Counted from the stretch's first letter, positions 1-9,264 are shown. The stretch: DNA of 56,476 nucleotides from Azohydromonas sediminis (GCF_003574675.1 NZ_QOAZ01000024.1:1-56476), one strand, 5' to 3'. Notes: a model not told the origin generated them from the letters alone. Translations and numbers: made by a program.

Positions 1-123
1 CGCCGCACCCTCGTCCCAGCGCACGTGCATGCGCCCGCCCAGCGTGTCCACCACCTGCGGCGCGCCGGCCGCCACTTCGGCCGCCAGGGCCACCTCGCGC
101 ATGCGTTGTTTGCTCTCACCCAT
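1..123 (-). CDS. N-terminal fragment, possible IS transposase
   Basis: The first 41 codons of a minus-strand gene run off the left edge. It starts with ATG at 123 and the frame is open to base 1. The visible protein begins MGESKQRMREVALAAEV and continues with a GGRMHVRWDEG stretch. From memory this resembles the start of a transposase family found in Burkholderiales and Xanthomonas, in which a short basic/alanine-rich leader precedes a 'GR-HV-WD' motif. Neither the catalytic region nor a terminal inverted repeat lies in the window, so the assignment is weak. No ribosome binding site is obvious upstream. It would be the only mobile-element signal in this segment. Confidence 0.4.
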   Translation of the reverse strand, partial: MGESKQRMREVALAAEVAAGAPQVVDTLGGRMHVRWDEGAA

Positions 124-230
124 CGGGTGAGTGTGCCAAGACCCGTCAAAGCCGCGCCAGTGCTCGCTTAGCGCGCGATGACGGACGGTGAACTGCTGGA
201 TTCAGGGTCATGGTACGCCGCGCGCGTCGC

Positions 231-1703
231 TCAGCCCGGCCGGTGCCGCGCGGCGCGCGCGCTCAAGGCGTTCGGGAAGAACAGTGCCGTCAGGCTCTTG
301 CTGTGCACCGGCGAGAAGCCGCCGGCGTCGCCGCCGCTGCCGAAGCGGCGCCAGTCGCGCACCCAGTGGATGTCGTCGCAGACTTCCATCAGCCCCATCG
401 TCTCGCGGTCGCCGACGAGGATGCCCTGCACGTGCAGGCCCAGTTCGGCGCGCGCGGCGTCGAGTCGCTCGAGCGTCGCGCGCGTGCAGCCGAACTCGCC
501 GTCGCTGACGATCAGCAGGTCGGCGCCGCGCCAGCGGCCGGCGCCGTCGTGCACCGCCTCGATGGCATGCTCGATCGGCCCGGCCACGTCGGTGCCGCCG
601 TCGAAGCCCTGGCCGAGCAGCTCGAACAGCGCCGCGAGGCCCGCGGCGCCCGCGTCGAGGTCGCGCTCGACGAGCTCGCCGGCGCCGCCGAACGCGATCA
701 GCTTGCAGCCGCGCCGCTCGGCGTGCGCGGTGCGCAGCGCCTGCAGCACGACGGCTTTCGCGATCTGCTCGGGCGCACCGGCCATCGAGCCCGAGCTGTC
801 GAGGCAGACGATGAACGGGCCGCGCGCCAGCGGCGGTGCGGCGGTCGGTGCGGCGGCGGCGCGGGCCTTCGCCTGCGGGTCGGCGCGCCAGTCGGCGAGC
901 ACCGCTTCGCTGTCCCACGCGAGCAGCCGCGCCTCGGCGCGCCGTGCGCGCCACAACTTGCGGCCCGCCGGGTGGTGCATCAGCATCGCTTCGCTGGCGA
1001 GCTGGCGCTCGACGTGCGCCGAGCGGCGGATGCCGGTGATCTCGCCCGGCGCGTCGGGAATGCGCGTCTCGACGGCGGCCAGCGCACGCGGCGGTGCCGC
1101 GCGCGCCGGTGCCGGCGTCGGCTGCGGCGCACCGGCGGCCACGTCGCGCCGGCCGAGGCGGCGGATCACGTCGGCCAGCGCCGGCAGCCGCTCGAGCACC
1201 GCCGCCAGCCGTTGCGCCTCGCGCCACTCGCGCGCACGCCACAGCCCCTGCAGTTCGTCCCAGCGCAGCGCGCGCAGGTCGCCCAGGCCCTGCAGCAGCG
1301 CGAGCATCTGTTCCCAGTCGCCGCGCTCGACCTGCCACTCGGCGCGAAACGCCTGCACCGCGCGCGCGATCGCGTCGGCGCGCGGCTCGCCGGGCGCGCG
1401 GTCGATCACGCGGTCGGCGTGCCACAGCACGGTGCGCAGCACCTGCTCGGCCATCGCCGGCACGCCGCGCGCGAGCGCCGGCAGGTCGAGCTCGCCGACC
1501 GCGGCGCGCAGCGCGCCGACGAGCGCCGGGTCGCCGAAGTCGTCGCCGGCATCGGGCAGCGCGCCGGCCTCGAGCGCGTCGCGCCAGCGCGGCAGCGCGT
1601 CCAGCCGCGCGGCGGCGGTGCCGGCGCTCGTGACGACGGCCGGCAGCCACAGCCCGCGCGCGAGCGCCGCGAGGCGGTCGTACGGGGCGTCGCGCGCGCT
1701 CAC
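231..1703 (-). CDS. VWA-domain protein, ViaA-like partner of the MoxR ATPase
   Basis: A 490-residue cytoplasmic protein with no signal peptide or membrane segment. Residues 1-290 are alanine/arginine-rich and probably helical. A von Willebrand factor A domain follows, with a complete metal-ion-dependent adhesion site: DSSGSM (Asp302, Ser304, Ser306), a GGTDV threonine near 371 and SDGEFG (Asp401). The ATG sits 4 bases after the stop of the upstream RavA-like ATPase, so the two are translationally coupled. MoxR ATPases and VWA proteins work as pairs; in E. coli RavA-ViaA is linked to respiratory complexes and aminoglycoside sensitivity. The similarity to ViaA is in architecture and partner, so the cellular target here is unknown. 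Confidence 0.8.
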   Translation of the reverse strand: MSARDAPYDRLAALARGLWLPAVVTSAGTAAARLDALPRWRDALEAGALPDAGDDFGDPALVGALRAAVGELDLPALARGVPAMAEQVLRTVLWHADRVIDRAPGEPRADAIARAVQAFRAEWQVERGDWEQMLALLQGLGDLRALRWDELQGLWRAREWREAQRLAAVLERLPALADVIRRLGRRDVAAGAPQPTPAPARAAPPRALAAVETRIPDAPGEITGIRRSAHVERQLASEAMLMHHPAGRKLWRARRAEARLLAWDSEAVLADWRADPQAKARAAAAPTAAPPLARGPFIVCLDSSGSMAGAPEQIAKAVVLQALRTAHAERRGCKLIAFGGAGELVERDLDAGAAGLAALFELLGQGFDGGTDVAGPIEHAIEAVHDGAGRWRGADLLIVSDGEFGCTRATLERLDAARAELGLHVQGILVGDRETMGLMEVCDDIHWVRDWRRFGSGGDAGGFSPVHSKSLTALFFPNALSARAARHRPG

Positions 1704-1707
1704 CGCG

Positions 1708-3129
1708 TCAGCCGGCGAGCGCGACCGGCTCGGGTGCGCCTGCCGCGAGCGTCTCGTCGACCGGCAGCGCCGCGAAGCCGGCGCGGATCGCCTGCAGCTG
1801 CGCGGCGAGCGACTGCGCGCGCGCCAGCGTCGCGGCCGGGCCGTCGACCAGCCGCGCGGCCAGCGTCGGCGGCAGCCACAGCCGGCCGGCGAGCCGTGCC
1901 TGCAGCCGCGCGAGCCGGGCCTGCGCGTCGGCGGCGATGCGCGTCGCGTCGGCGATCACGGCGTCGACCTGCGCGGTGCGTGCGGCCACGTGCACCGGGC
2001 TGAAGCGCCGGCGCAGCCGCTCCTCGAGCGCGGCCGCGACGACGCGCAGCATCCCGCCACCGTCGGCGGCGCCGCCGACCGCGCGCGCGAGCGCGAGCTT
2101 GCCTGCGGCGTCGTCGCCGTCGTCGGCCGGCAGCGACTGTTCGATCTCGAGCTGCTTGCCGAAGGCCTCGACGGCGCGCGCGAGCCAGGGCAGTTCGTCG
2201 GCGGCGGCGTCGGCCACCTGCGCGACGAACCACGCGGCCAGCACCGGCTGCTGCGCCGGCTCGTGCGCGACGACGTACGGCGCCAGCCACAGGTCGAGCG
2301 CGTCGACCTCGGCGCGGCCTTCGCTTGCGGCGGCGGTGCGCAGCAGCGCGACGAACTGGCGCCAGCGCCGGTCCGACACCGCGATGCCGGCATCGCGCAG
2401 CGCCGCGCGCAACGCGTGCAGCGCGGCCCGCGCGTCGGCGCCGAGCGCGACGGTGGCGGCGGCGTCGCGGATCGCGTCGCGCTGCGCGGCGTCGATCGTT
2501 GCGGCGTGCCGCGTGTCGGTGCGCGGCGGCAGGGTCAGCAGCGCGTCGAACGCGCCGTCGCTGACCGGCGCCACCGGCACGCGCACGAGGAAGCGGTCGT
2601 AGAACGCGAGCAGCGCCTCGTCGGCGGGCACCTCGTTGCTCGCGCCGACGACGCTGACCAGCGGCGTGCGCGCGCGGCCGGCGCCGTTGTCGAACTCGCG
2701 CTCGTTGAGCAGCGTCAGCAGCGCGTTGAGGATCGCCGAGTTGGCCTTGAACACCTCGTCGAGGAACGCGATGCCGGCGGTGGGCAGGTAGCCGTCGACG
2801 AGGCGCTCGTAGCGGTCGGCCTCGAGCGCCTTCAGCGACAGCGGGCCGAACAGCTCCTCGGGCGTCGAGAAGCGCGTCAGCAGCCGCTCGAAGTAGCGGC
2901 AGCCGGCGAACGCGCGGTGCAGCCGGCGCGCGAGCTCGCTCTTCGCGGTGCCGGGCGGGCCGATCAGCAGCACGTGCTCGCCGGCCAGCGCCGCGAGCAG
3001 CGCCAGCCGCACCGCGGCGTCGCGCTCGAGCAGGCCGTCTTCGAGCGCCGCGACGAGCGCGCGCAGCGCCGCGGGCGACGGCGGTGGCGTGCCGTCGCCG
3101 GCGGCGCCGGTGTCGTGGCGGGCGGGCAC
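1708..3129 (-). CDS. MoxR-family AAA+ ATPase, RavA-like
   Basis: A 473-residue AAA+ ATPase. Walker A is GPPGTAKSE (57-65), Walker B AFLDE (121-125) and sensor 1 lies in GASNEVP (162-168). The segments TRFSTPEELFGPLS and NALLTLLNEREF match the RavA branch of MoxR proteins, and the length is close to E. coli RavA (about 498). The C-terminal 200 residues would hold the discoidal domain typical of that branch. The frame is open far upstream, through the DUF302 gene, so the start was chosen as GTG at 3129, two bases after the upstream stop. It is coupled with the downstream VWA gene and probably acts with it as a chaperone-like remodelling complex. Confidence 0.8.
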   Translation of the reverse strand: MPARHDTGAAGDGTPPPSPAALRALVAALEDGLLERDAAVRLALLAALAGEHVLLIGPPGTAKSELARRLHRAFAGCRYFERLLTRFSTPEELFGPLSLKALEADRYERLVDGYLPTAGIAFLDEVFKANSAILNALLTLLNEREFDNGAGRARTPLVSVVGASNEVPADEALLAFYDRFLVRVPVAPVSDGAFDALLTLPPRTDTRHAATIDAAQRDAIRDAAATVALGADARAALHALRAALRDAGIAVSDRRWRQFVALLRTAAASEGRAEVDALDLWLAPYVVAHEPAQQPVLAAWFVAQVADAAADELPWLARAVEAFGKQLEIEQSLPADDGDDAAGKLALARAVGGAADGGGMLRVVAAALEERLRRRFSPVHVAARTAQVDAVIADATRIAADAQARLARLQARLAGRLWLPPTLAARLVDGPAATLARAQSLAAQLQAIRAGFAALPVDETLAAGAPEPVALAG

Positions 3130-3131
3130 CG

Positions 3132-3524
3132 TCAGACGGCGGCCATCACGCGCTGCAGGCGCTCGCGCACCTGCGCGGCGACCTGGGCGAGCGCGGCGTT
3201 GTCCGACAGGCGGCGCATCGCGTCGGGGTCCATGAACTCGACGTGCACCGCACCTTGCGCGTCCTGGCGCACGACGACGTTGCAAGGCAGCAGCAGCCCG
3301 ATCGTCGGCTCGGCCTCGATCGCCTGCCGCGCGAACGGCGGGTTGCACGCGCCGAGGATGCGGTACGGCGGCATGTCGTGTCCGAGCTTCTTCTTCAGCG
3401 TCGCGGCGACGTCGATCTCGGTCAGCACGCCGAAGCCCTCGGCCTGCAGCGCCGCCGTCACGCGGGCGACGGCGTCGTCGAACGAGAGCGAGACGGTCTT
3501 GCCGAATCCGTAGGCGTTTTGCAT
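3132..3524 (-). CDS. DUF302-domain protein
   Basis: A 130-residue protein of the DUF302 family. Recognisable parts are the early [20 protein letters not shown] helix-strand, a central [14 protein letters not shown] segment and the [12 protein letters not shown] strand. One cysteine sits in each of the last two segments, as is usual in this family. There is no signal peptide. It is the first gene of a tight group with the RavA-like ATPase (2-base gap) and the VWA protein. DUF302 proteins are small soluble proteins of unknown function, sometimes linked to metal or sulfur chemistry; nothing here narrows that down. Confidence 0.8.
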   Translation of the reverse strand: MQNAYGFGKTVSLSFDDAVARVTAALQAEGFGVLTEIDVAATLKKKLGHDMPPYRILGACNPPFARQAIEAEPTIGLLLPCNVVVRQDAQGAVHVEFMDPDAMRRLSDNAALAQVAAQVRERLQRVMAAV

Positions 3525-3544
3525 CGGGGCTCCTGCACAGGGGG

Positions 3545-4831
3545 TCAGCGGCCGAGGATACCGCGCAGCACGTCGACCGGATTCGGCATCGCCGGCTGCT
3601 GCGGCTGCGCGGGCCGCTCGGACGCGGTGCCGGCCGGCTCGCGGGACGCCTGCGAGTCACGCGACGGCACGCCGCCGCCGTCCATGCCGAGCATCGCGGT
3701 GGTCATTGACTTCACGCGCACCTTGACGGCCCACTGCGGCTCCCACGCGACGCGCGGGTCGCTCGGGCGCGGCGGGTGCGCCAGGTTCAGCTCGCTGCCG
3801 TACGCGATCGCGCGCAGCATCGCGCCGTCGCTGCCGAAGATGCCGCGCGGCACCGTGCACTCGGTGACGGTCGGCGCGAGCAGCACCTTGTCGCGCAGCC
3901 AGCGGTCGACGGCGGCGTTGGTCTGGTAGTCGAGCAGGCCGAAACCGCTGTCGGGGAGCTCGCTCGACGTCCACAGCACCATGTGTTCGTCGTCGCCGGC
4001 CTTGCTGCCCATCGCGGCGACGAAGTACGCGCGCGCGGCGGGAATCGCGTTCCAGCGCAGCTTCGTTGCGCCGCCGGCGTCGGTCTGCGTCAGCTCGAGC
4101 GGGGGCATCAGGTCCTGCGCGGGTGGCAGCGTGAAGCGGAAGCCCTCGGGCACGCCGGCGCCGGTGAAGCCGTGCTCGCCGGCCAGCGTCGCGCGCGCCG
4201 GCACCAGCCGGCTGTCCTGCTCGTTCGGCCACACCGGGCGGCCGACGGCCAGGTGCGTGCCGCGCTGCGTCGCGCGCCGGCCCTGGAACACCTGCATCAG
4301 GTCGGCCGGCTGCGCGCGCGCGAAGTCGATCGTGCGCGGCTGGCCGGCGCGCACGGTCTCGCCGCAGCCCCAGTACAGCGAGACCTTGCCGCGCGGCTTC
4401 TCGGGCTCGCCCTCGATCACCGACTCGTCGCCCGGCTCGGGCGGCGGCGACTTCTGCGTGCGCGGCGCGACGAGCTTGAGCGTGGGCGCGAGCTGCGAGC
4501 CGGCCGGCACCGCCATCGTCGCGTCGGCGAGGTTCGGGTTGGCGCGCGTCATCAGCGTGACGTCCATCCAGCGTCCCGTCATGCCGGTGTGCGTGCGGCC
4601 GAATTCGTTCTTGCCGCCACCGCCGCCGAACAGGCCGCCGAGCGCGGCCATCGGGTTGGCACCACCGCCGCCGAGGGCGGGCATGCCCATGCCGCCGAAG
4701 GTCGCGAGGTCGATCCACGCCTGCGACACCGGCGGGCTGACCTTTTGCGCGGGGGCCTGGGCGAAGGCGATCGAAGGGGCGACCAGCGCAGCCGTAAGGG
4801 CGACGGCGCGCAATGGGATGGTCCTGGGCAT
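3545..4831 (-). CDS. secreted glycine-rich protein of unknown function
   Basis: A 428-residue predicted periplasmic or secreted protein. ATG at 4831 is chosen over an in-frame ATG 16 codons earlier because AGGAGG lies 7 bases ahead of it and a clean signal peptide follows ([18 protein letters not shown] ... IAFAQA, cleavage near residue 25). Mature residues about 40-75 are rich in glycine and methionine. The rest contains a WGCGE motif and several DUF-like beta-rich stretches ([32 protein letters not shown]), and the C-terminus is rich in Pro/Gln/Ser. No catalytic motif was recognised. It lies 20 bases upstream of the DUF302 gene on the same strand and may be co-transcribed. Confidence 0.7.
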   Translation of the reverse strand: MPRTIPLRAVALTAALVAPSIAFAQAPAQKVSPPVSQAWIDLATFGGMGMPALGGGGANPMAALGGLFGGGGGKNEFGRTHTGMTGRWMDVTLMTRANPNLADATMAVPAGSQLAPTLKLVAPRTQKSPPPEPGDESVIEGEPEKPRGKVSLYWGCGETVRAGQPRTIDFARAQPADLMQVFQGRRATQRGTHLAVGRPVWPNEQDSRLVPARATLAGEHGFTGAGVPEGFRFTLPPAQDLMPPLELTQTDAGGATKLRWNAIPAARAYFVAAMGSKAGDDEHMVLWTSSELPDSGFGLLDYQTNAAVDRWLRDKVLLAPTVTECTVPRGIFGSDGAMLRAIAYGSELNLAHPPRPSDPRVAWEPQWAVKVRVKSMTTAMLGMDGGGVPSRDSQASREPAGTASERPAQPQQPAMPNPVDVLRGILGR

Positions 4832-4937
4832 GGCGTTCCTCCTGCGTGTGGCCCCGCGGCCGGCGAAAGGGGCCGCCAAACGGGGCCGCCGGCGGCATGG
4901 CGCGGCGGCCCTGCGGGCGTCCGATAGTGTGGGCCCG

Positions 4938-4953
4938 ACCGGCGCGCGCCGGT
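4938..4953 (-). terminator. possible terminator hairpin after the MBL-fold gene
   Basis: A perfect 16-base palindrome (ACCGGCGC/GCGCCGGT) starts 10 bases after the stop of the metallo-hydrolase gene. It has no spacer, so the hairpin loop must be formed from its central bases, and no U-tract follows. It may slow or stop transcription before the secreted-protein gene, but GC-rich palindromes are frequent in this DNA. Confidence 0.25.
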
Positions 4954-4963
4954 GTGATCCCGG

Positions 4964-5890
4964 TCAGGCGTCGTGGACGACGCCGTCGCGCAGCGCGAGC
5001 GCGCCGGTGTCGACGAGCTCGCGCAGCAGCACGTCGCACCACGCGTGCAGGCTGCGCTGCGGATGCCCCAGGCGCTGCCACACGGCGCGCAGGTACGGCG
5101 TGTCGCCGGCCCACAGGTGCAGCCGCGCGACGCTCTGCGAGCGCACCTCCATCAGGTGGTACTTCAGCAGCACCTTGGCGGCGTGGCGCGCGTGGCGCGC
5201 CGGGTCGCCGCGCATCGCGTCCAGCCGCGAGCGCGCGCGTGCGAGCGCGCCGGGCACGTCGGTGAACGGCGCGCCGTGGCCGGGGATGACCCAGCGCGCG
5301 TCGAGCCCGGCGATGAGGTCGAGCGTCGCGCCGACCTCGTCGAAGCCCGGCTCGCCGGCGAGCTCGGGGAACACGACGCCGAAGCCGTTCTCCCACAGCG
5401 CGTCGGCCGAAATCAGCACGCCGTTCGCATCGTCGAACAGCACCACGGAATGCGGGTCGTGGCCCGGCGCGGCGAGCACCTGCCAGGCGCGCCGGCCCAC
5501 CCGCAGCGTCTCGCCCGGCAGCACGGTGCCCTGCGGCGTGAAGCGCTCGCAGGTCTGGCGCGTCGGCGCGTAGCTCAGCGTGTCCTCGTCCCAGTCGAGC
5601 GCGGCCTGCCAGTGCCCGGGCGGGATGAACACGACCGCGCCGAACTCGCGCTGCAGCGTCGCGTTGCCGCCGCAGTGGTCGGAGTGCAGGTGCGTGTTGA
5701 CGACGCAGGCCAGCCGCTCGCCGGCCAGCGCGTGGCGCACCAGCGCCACCGTCTGCGCGGCGTGCGCCACGTGGCCGCTGTCGACGAGCGCCGCACCGCC
5801 GCCGTCGCCGGCCAGCAGCACGTTGTTCGACGACAGCCAGCCGCGCTCGAACACCGTGAGGCCGTGCAGGACGGGGTGGTCGATCACCAT
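4964..5890 (-). CDS. metallo-beta-lactamase-fold hydrolase
   Basis: A 308-residue soluble hydrolase of the metallo-beta-lactamase superfamily. The zinc motif HLHSDH is at 67-72, followed by APGHDPHS (His144), a bridging-type Asp in SADALWENG (about 162) and PGHGAP (His205). Together these give the full two-metal set. The C-terminal 90 residues (ARSRLDAMRGD ... HLWAGDTPYLRAVWQRLG) resemble the helical extension of glyoxalase-II-like and arylsulfatase-like members that act on thioesters or similar esters. The substrate is unknown. It lies 55 bases after the amidase, same strand, and is probably the last gene of the TRAP/amidase transcript. Confidence 0.85.
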   Translation of the reverse strand: MVIDHPVLHGLTVFERGWLSSNNVLLAGDGGGAALVDSGHVAHAAQTVALVRHALAGERLACVVNTHLHSDHCGGNATLQREFGAVVFIPPGHWQAALDWDEDTLSYAPTRQTCERFTPQGTVLPGETLRVGRRAWQVLAAPGHDPHSVVLFDDANGVLISADALWENGFGVVFPELAGEPGFDEVGATLDLIAGLDARWVIPGHGAPFTDVPGALARARSRLDAMRGDPARHARHAAKVLLKYHLMEVRSQSVARLHLWAGDTPYLRAVWQRLGHPQRSLHAWCDVLLRELVDTGALALRDGVVHDA

Positions 5891-5945
5891 CGCGCCGATG
5901 GTAGGTCAGCGCCGGCCCGCGCGCCGTCGCCGGGGCGACGGCGGC

Positions 5946-7313
5946 TCACGCCGCGGCGGCGGCGGGATCGACCGGCGCGACGCCGCCCGGGCGCAGCGTG
6001 TCCATCAGCCAGCGCGCGGTGCGCAGCAGCCGCGCGTCGTCGTCGCGCGCGGCGACGAGCTGCACGCCGAGCGGCAGGCCGTCGGCGCCCGCCAGCAGCG
6101 GCAGCGAGACGGCCGGCGTGCCGGCGGCGGTCCACAGCGTGCACATCAGCGGGTCGCCGGTCGAGGCCAGCCCCGCCGGCGCGGTGCCGAGCGCGGCCGG
6201 CGTCAGCACCGCGTCGACCTGCGCGAGCGCGGCGTCGAGCGCGTCGGCGTACGCCGCCAGACGCGCCAGCGCCTGGCGGTGCGCGACGGCGCTCGTCTGC
6301 CGCCCGCGCTCGATCTGCCCGCGCAGCGACGCCGACAGGTGCTCGCGCCCGCGCTCGTACTCGGCGTCGAACGAGCCGGCGATCTCGGCCTCCATCACGA
6401 GGCGGTGGTCGGCGACGACGGCGTGCGCGTCGGCGGGCAGCTCGAACGCGACGAGGTGCGGCGCGAGCCGCTCGCGCAGGCGCTCGAACGCGGCGCGCGC
6501 GTCGGCGGCCACGCGGTCCCGGAACGGCCCCGGGAACCAGCCCAGGCGCGGCGGCGCGGGCGGCGGCTGCAGGCACGCGTCGAGCAGCGGCGGCGTCGCG
6601 CGCAGCGCGGTGGCCGGGTCGCCGGCGTCGGCGCCGGCAAGCACCTGCGCGAGCAGCGCCGCGTCGGGCACGCTGCGCGCGAACACGCCGACGTGGTCGA
6701 AGTTCGGCGATTGCACGAGCACGCCAGTGCGCGCGATCCGGCCGAACGTGGGCTTGACGCCGACGACGCCGCAGAACGACGCCGGGCGGATCACCGAGCC
6801 GTTGGTCTGCGTGCCCACCGCCAGCGGCACGTGGCCGGCGGCCACCGCGGCGGCCGAGCCGCTCGACGAGCCGCCGGGCGTGTGCGCCGTGTCGTGCGGG
6901 TTGCGCGTCTTGCCCGGCGCGTAGGTCGCGAGCTCGGTCGTCACCGTCTTGCCCATCACGACGGCGCCGGCGGCGCGCAACCGCTGCACCAGCACGGCGT
7001 CGCGCCGCGGCTGGCGTCCGGTGTGCAGCACGGTGCCGTTCTCGGTGGGGAGGTCGGCGGTGTCGACGATGTCCTTCAGCCCCACCGGCAGCCCGAACAG
7101 CGGTGCGCCGCGCGCTTCGGGCGGCAGCGCGTCGAGTGCCGCGGCCTGCGTGCGCACGTGCGCGGCGTCGAGCGCGGCCCAGGCCTGCACGGCCGGCTCG
7201 CTGCGCCCGATGCGCGCGAGCAGCGCGTCGGCGTAGCCGCCGGCCGTCAGTGTGCCGGCGCGCAGGCGCTCGCGCGCCTCGAGCGCCGTCAGCGCCGCCG
7301 CGTCAGCGGCCAT
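5946..7313 (-). CDS. amidase (amidase-signature family)
   Basis: A 455-residue amidase-signature hydrolase. The catalytic triad is visible as Lys80 (PVGLKDIVDT), a cis-serine in PGGSSSGSAAA (about 149-150) and the nucleophile Ser173 in TNGSVIRPA. The length and ELATYAPGKTRNPHD segment fit the GatA/AtzF/nylon-amidase branch. No GatB or GatC gene is near, so a tRNA amidotransferase role is unlikely and a small-molecule amide is more plausible. Its ATG overlaps the end of the TRAP permease gene by 11 bases, so import and hydrolysis are translationally linked: the transporter may bring in the amide or the acid product's relative. Confidence 0.85.
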   Translation of the reverse strand: MAADAAALTALEARERLRAGTLTAGGYADALLARIGRSEPAVQAWAALDAAHVRTQAAALDALPPEARGAPLFGLPVGLKDIVDTADLPTENGTVLHTGRQPRRDAVLVQRLRAAGAVVMGKTVTTELATYAPGKTRNPHDTAHTPGGSSSGSAAAVAAGHVPLAVGTQTNGSVIRPASFCGVVGVKPTFGRIARTGVLVQSPNFDHVGVFARSVPDAALLAQVLAGADAGDPATALRATPPLLDACLQPPPAPPRLGWFPGPFRDRVAADARAAFERLRERLAPHLVAFELPADAHAVVADHRLVMEAEIAGSFDAEYERGREHLSASLRGQIERGRQTSAVAHRQALARLAAYADALDAALAQVDAVLTPAALGTAPAGLASTGDPLMCTLWTAAGTPAVSLPLLAGADGLPLGVQLVAARDDDARLLRTARWLMDTLRPGGVAPVDPAAAAA

Positions 7314-9264
7314 AGAGCACTTGCGGCAGCCACAGGCCGATGCCCGGGAACAGGTACAGCAGCACGATCGCGATGACCTGGATGCCCATGAACGGCAGCA
7401 TGCCGGCGAAGATCTGGTTCAGCGTCACGTGCGGCGGGCTGACGCCCTTCAGGTAGAACGCGCTCATCGCCACCGGCGGGCTCAGGAACGCGGTCTGCAG
7501 GTTCAGCGCAACGAGCAGGCCGAAGAACAGCGGGTCGACGCCGAAGTTGTCGAGCAGCGGGATGAAGATCGGCATGAAGATGACGATGATCTCCGTCCAC
7601 TCGAGCGGCCAGCCGAGGATGAAGATGATGACCTGGCTGAGGATCAGGAACTCCGTCTTGCTCAGGTTCAGGCCCATCACCCACTGCTCGACGAGTTCCT
7701 GCCCGCCGAGCAGTGCGAACGCCGCCGAGAAGATCGCCGAGCCGACGAACAGCCAGCACACCATCGCGCTCGTCTTCGCGGTCAGGAACACCGACTCCTT
7801 GAGCACCGTCGCGTTGAACTGCTTGTAGGCCACCGCGAGCAGGAAGCCGCCGAAGGCCCCGACCGCCGCCGCCTCGGTCGGCGTGGCCAGGCCGAACACG
7901 ATCGAGCCGAGCACCGCGAGGATCAGCACCAGCAGCGGGAAGAAGCTCGACAGCAGCATCTTGAAGATCTCGAGCCGCTGGAACGTCAGCAGCGCGTAGA
8001 ACGCCACGAGCGCCAGCGCACCGACGCCGGCGCCGATCCACCAGCCGGTGGTCGGCGGCGTGCGCCCGGCGCTGGCGGCGGCATCGGCCACGCCCGGCGG
8101 CTCCTGCACGTCGTCGCCGGGCGCGGCCGGCTCGGAGGCTGCCGCCTCGCTGCCCGGCGGCTCGGCCAGGTCGCCGTCGGACGCGTCGCCCGGCGGTTCG
8201 GCGAGCCCGCCCTCATCGCGCGGCTCGGCCAGGCCGCCCGGCGACGAGCTGCCGCCGAAGCCCATCTCCTCGAGCCCCTCGATTGCCGCCTCGGCCTTGG
8301 CCGGTGCGGTGTTCAGGTGCCAGCTCCACGCGGTGACGAGCGCGAACAGCAGCGCCGGCAGCAGCGCGACGCCGAGCTGGCGCAGCAGGTAGCCGGTGGG
8401 CACGTCGACGTTGCGCGCGCCCTTGAGCGCGCGCAGCAGCGCCGGCAGCGCGGTGTTCGACACCGCGTCGGCGATCTTCTGCGTCAGCGCGGGCAGGGGC
8501 ACGTGGCGTTCCTCGGCCGTCAGCGGCGGCATCAGGCTCGGCTTGAGCTTGGCGACCAGGATCACGTAGACGACGTACAGCCCGGCGAGCATCAGCCCGG
8601 GGAAGAACGCGCCGGCGTACAGCTGCACGACCGACACGCCGGCCGTGGCGCCGTAGACGATCAGCAGCACCGACGGCGGGATCAGGATGCCCAGGCAGCC
8701 GCCGGCGGTGATCGCACCGGCCGACACGCGCACGTCGTAGCCGGCCTTGAGCATCTGCGGGAACGCGAGCAGCCCCATCAGCGTGACGACCGCACCGACG
8801 ATGCCGGTGGCGGTCGCGAACACCGCGCAGGTGAAGAGGGTCGCCACCGCGAGTGATCCGGGCACGCGCGCCATCGACAGGTGCAGGCTCTTGAACAGCT
8901 TCTCGATCAGGTTCGCGCGCTCGACCAGGTAGCCCATGAAGACGAACAGCGGGATCGAGATCAGCACGTCGTTGCTCATCACCGAGAACGCGCGCTGCAC
9001 CATCAGGTCCAGCGTCTGCTTGACGGCGCCGGCCACGCTCTGCCCGCCCGAGTGGTAGGCGAAGAACGTGAAGATGATGCCCATGCCCATCAGCGTGAAC
9101 GCGGTCGGGAAGCCGAGCATGATCGCGACGACGACGAGCGCGAGCATCAGCAGGCCGTAGTGGCCGTTGGTCATCTCGTCGGCGCCGAGCACCAGCGCGA
9201 CCGCGCCGGCGACGATGACCGCCATCAGCGTGAAGCCGAACCACAACTCCTTGCGCAGCTTCAT
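7303..9264 (-). CDS. TRAP transporter large permease (DctM) with an acidic loop insert
   Basis: A 653-residue membrane protein, the 12-helix channel subunit of a TRAP transporter. Family hallmarks include ISIPLFVFMGYLVERANL, TGIVGAVVTLMGLLAFPQML, GGCLGILIPPSVLLIVYG, FGLATPTEAAAVGAFG and the C-terminal FLSPPVAMSAFYLKGV. Usual DctM proteins have about 430 residues; the excess is a central hydrophilic insert (8053-8270) plus extra flanking helices. The frame stays open into the small-subunit gene, so the start was set at ATG 9264, which overlaps that gene's stop by ATGA. It works with the DctQ and DctP encoded just upstream, using a sodium or proton gradient. Confidence 0.85.
   Translation of the reverse strand: MKLRKELWFGFTLMAVIVAGAVALVLGADEMTNGHYGLLMLALVVVAIMLGFPTAFTLMGMGIIFTFFAYHSGGQSVAGAVKQTLDLMVQRAFSVMSNDVLISIPLFVFMGYLVERANLIEKLFKSLHLSMARVPGSLAVATLFTCAVFATATGIVGAVVTLMGLLAFPQMLKAGYDVRVSAGAITAGGCLGILIPPSVLLIVYGATAGVSVVQLYAGAFFPGLMLAGLYVVYVILVAKLKPSLMPPLTAEERHVPLPALTQKIADAVSNTALPALLRALKGARNVDVPTGYLLRQLGVALLPALLFALVTAWSWHLNTAPAKAEAAIEGLEEMGFGGSSSPGGLAEPRDEGGLAEPPGDASDGDLAEPPGSEAAASEPAAPGDDVQEPPGVADAAASAGRTPPTTGWWIGAGVGALALVAFYALLTFQRLEIFKMLLSSFFPLLVLILAVLGSIVFGLATPTEAAAVGAFGGFLLAVAYKQFNATVLKESVFLTAKTSAMVCWLFVGSAIFSAAFALLGGQELVEQWVMGLNLSKTEFLILSQVIIFILGWPLEWTEIIVIFMPIFIPLLDNFGVDPLFFGLLVALNLQTAFLSPPVAMSAFYLKGVSPPHVTLNQIFAGMLPFMGIQVIAIVLLYLFPGIGLWLPQVLYGR
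8053..8270 (-). repeat. degenerate Gly/Glu/Pro repeat inside dctM
   Basis: About 73 codons of low-complexity sequence between two hydrophobic blocks of the permease. The unit is roughly [G/D]-x-AEPPG, read as GGLAEPRDE, GGLAEPPGD, GDLAEPPGS and DVQEPPGVA. It is acidic, has no hydrophobic run and must lie in a loop between helices. Units are imperfect at the DNA level, so the repeat looks old or is kept at protein level. Confidence 0.7.

Noticed and set aside
178-3513. A 1,111-residue open frame on the plus strand
   Set aside because: It is antisense to the VWA, RavA and DUF302 genes, is dominated by Arg/Ala/Ser and has no family motif. Long antisense frames are expected at this GC content.
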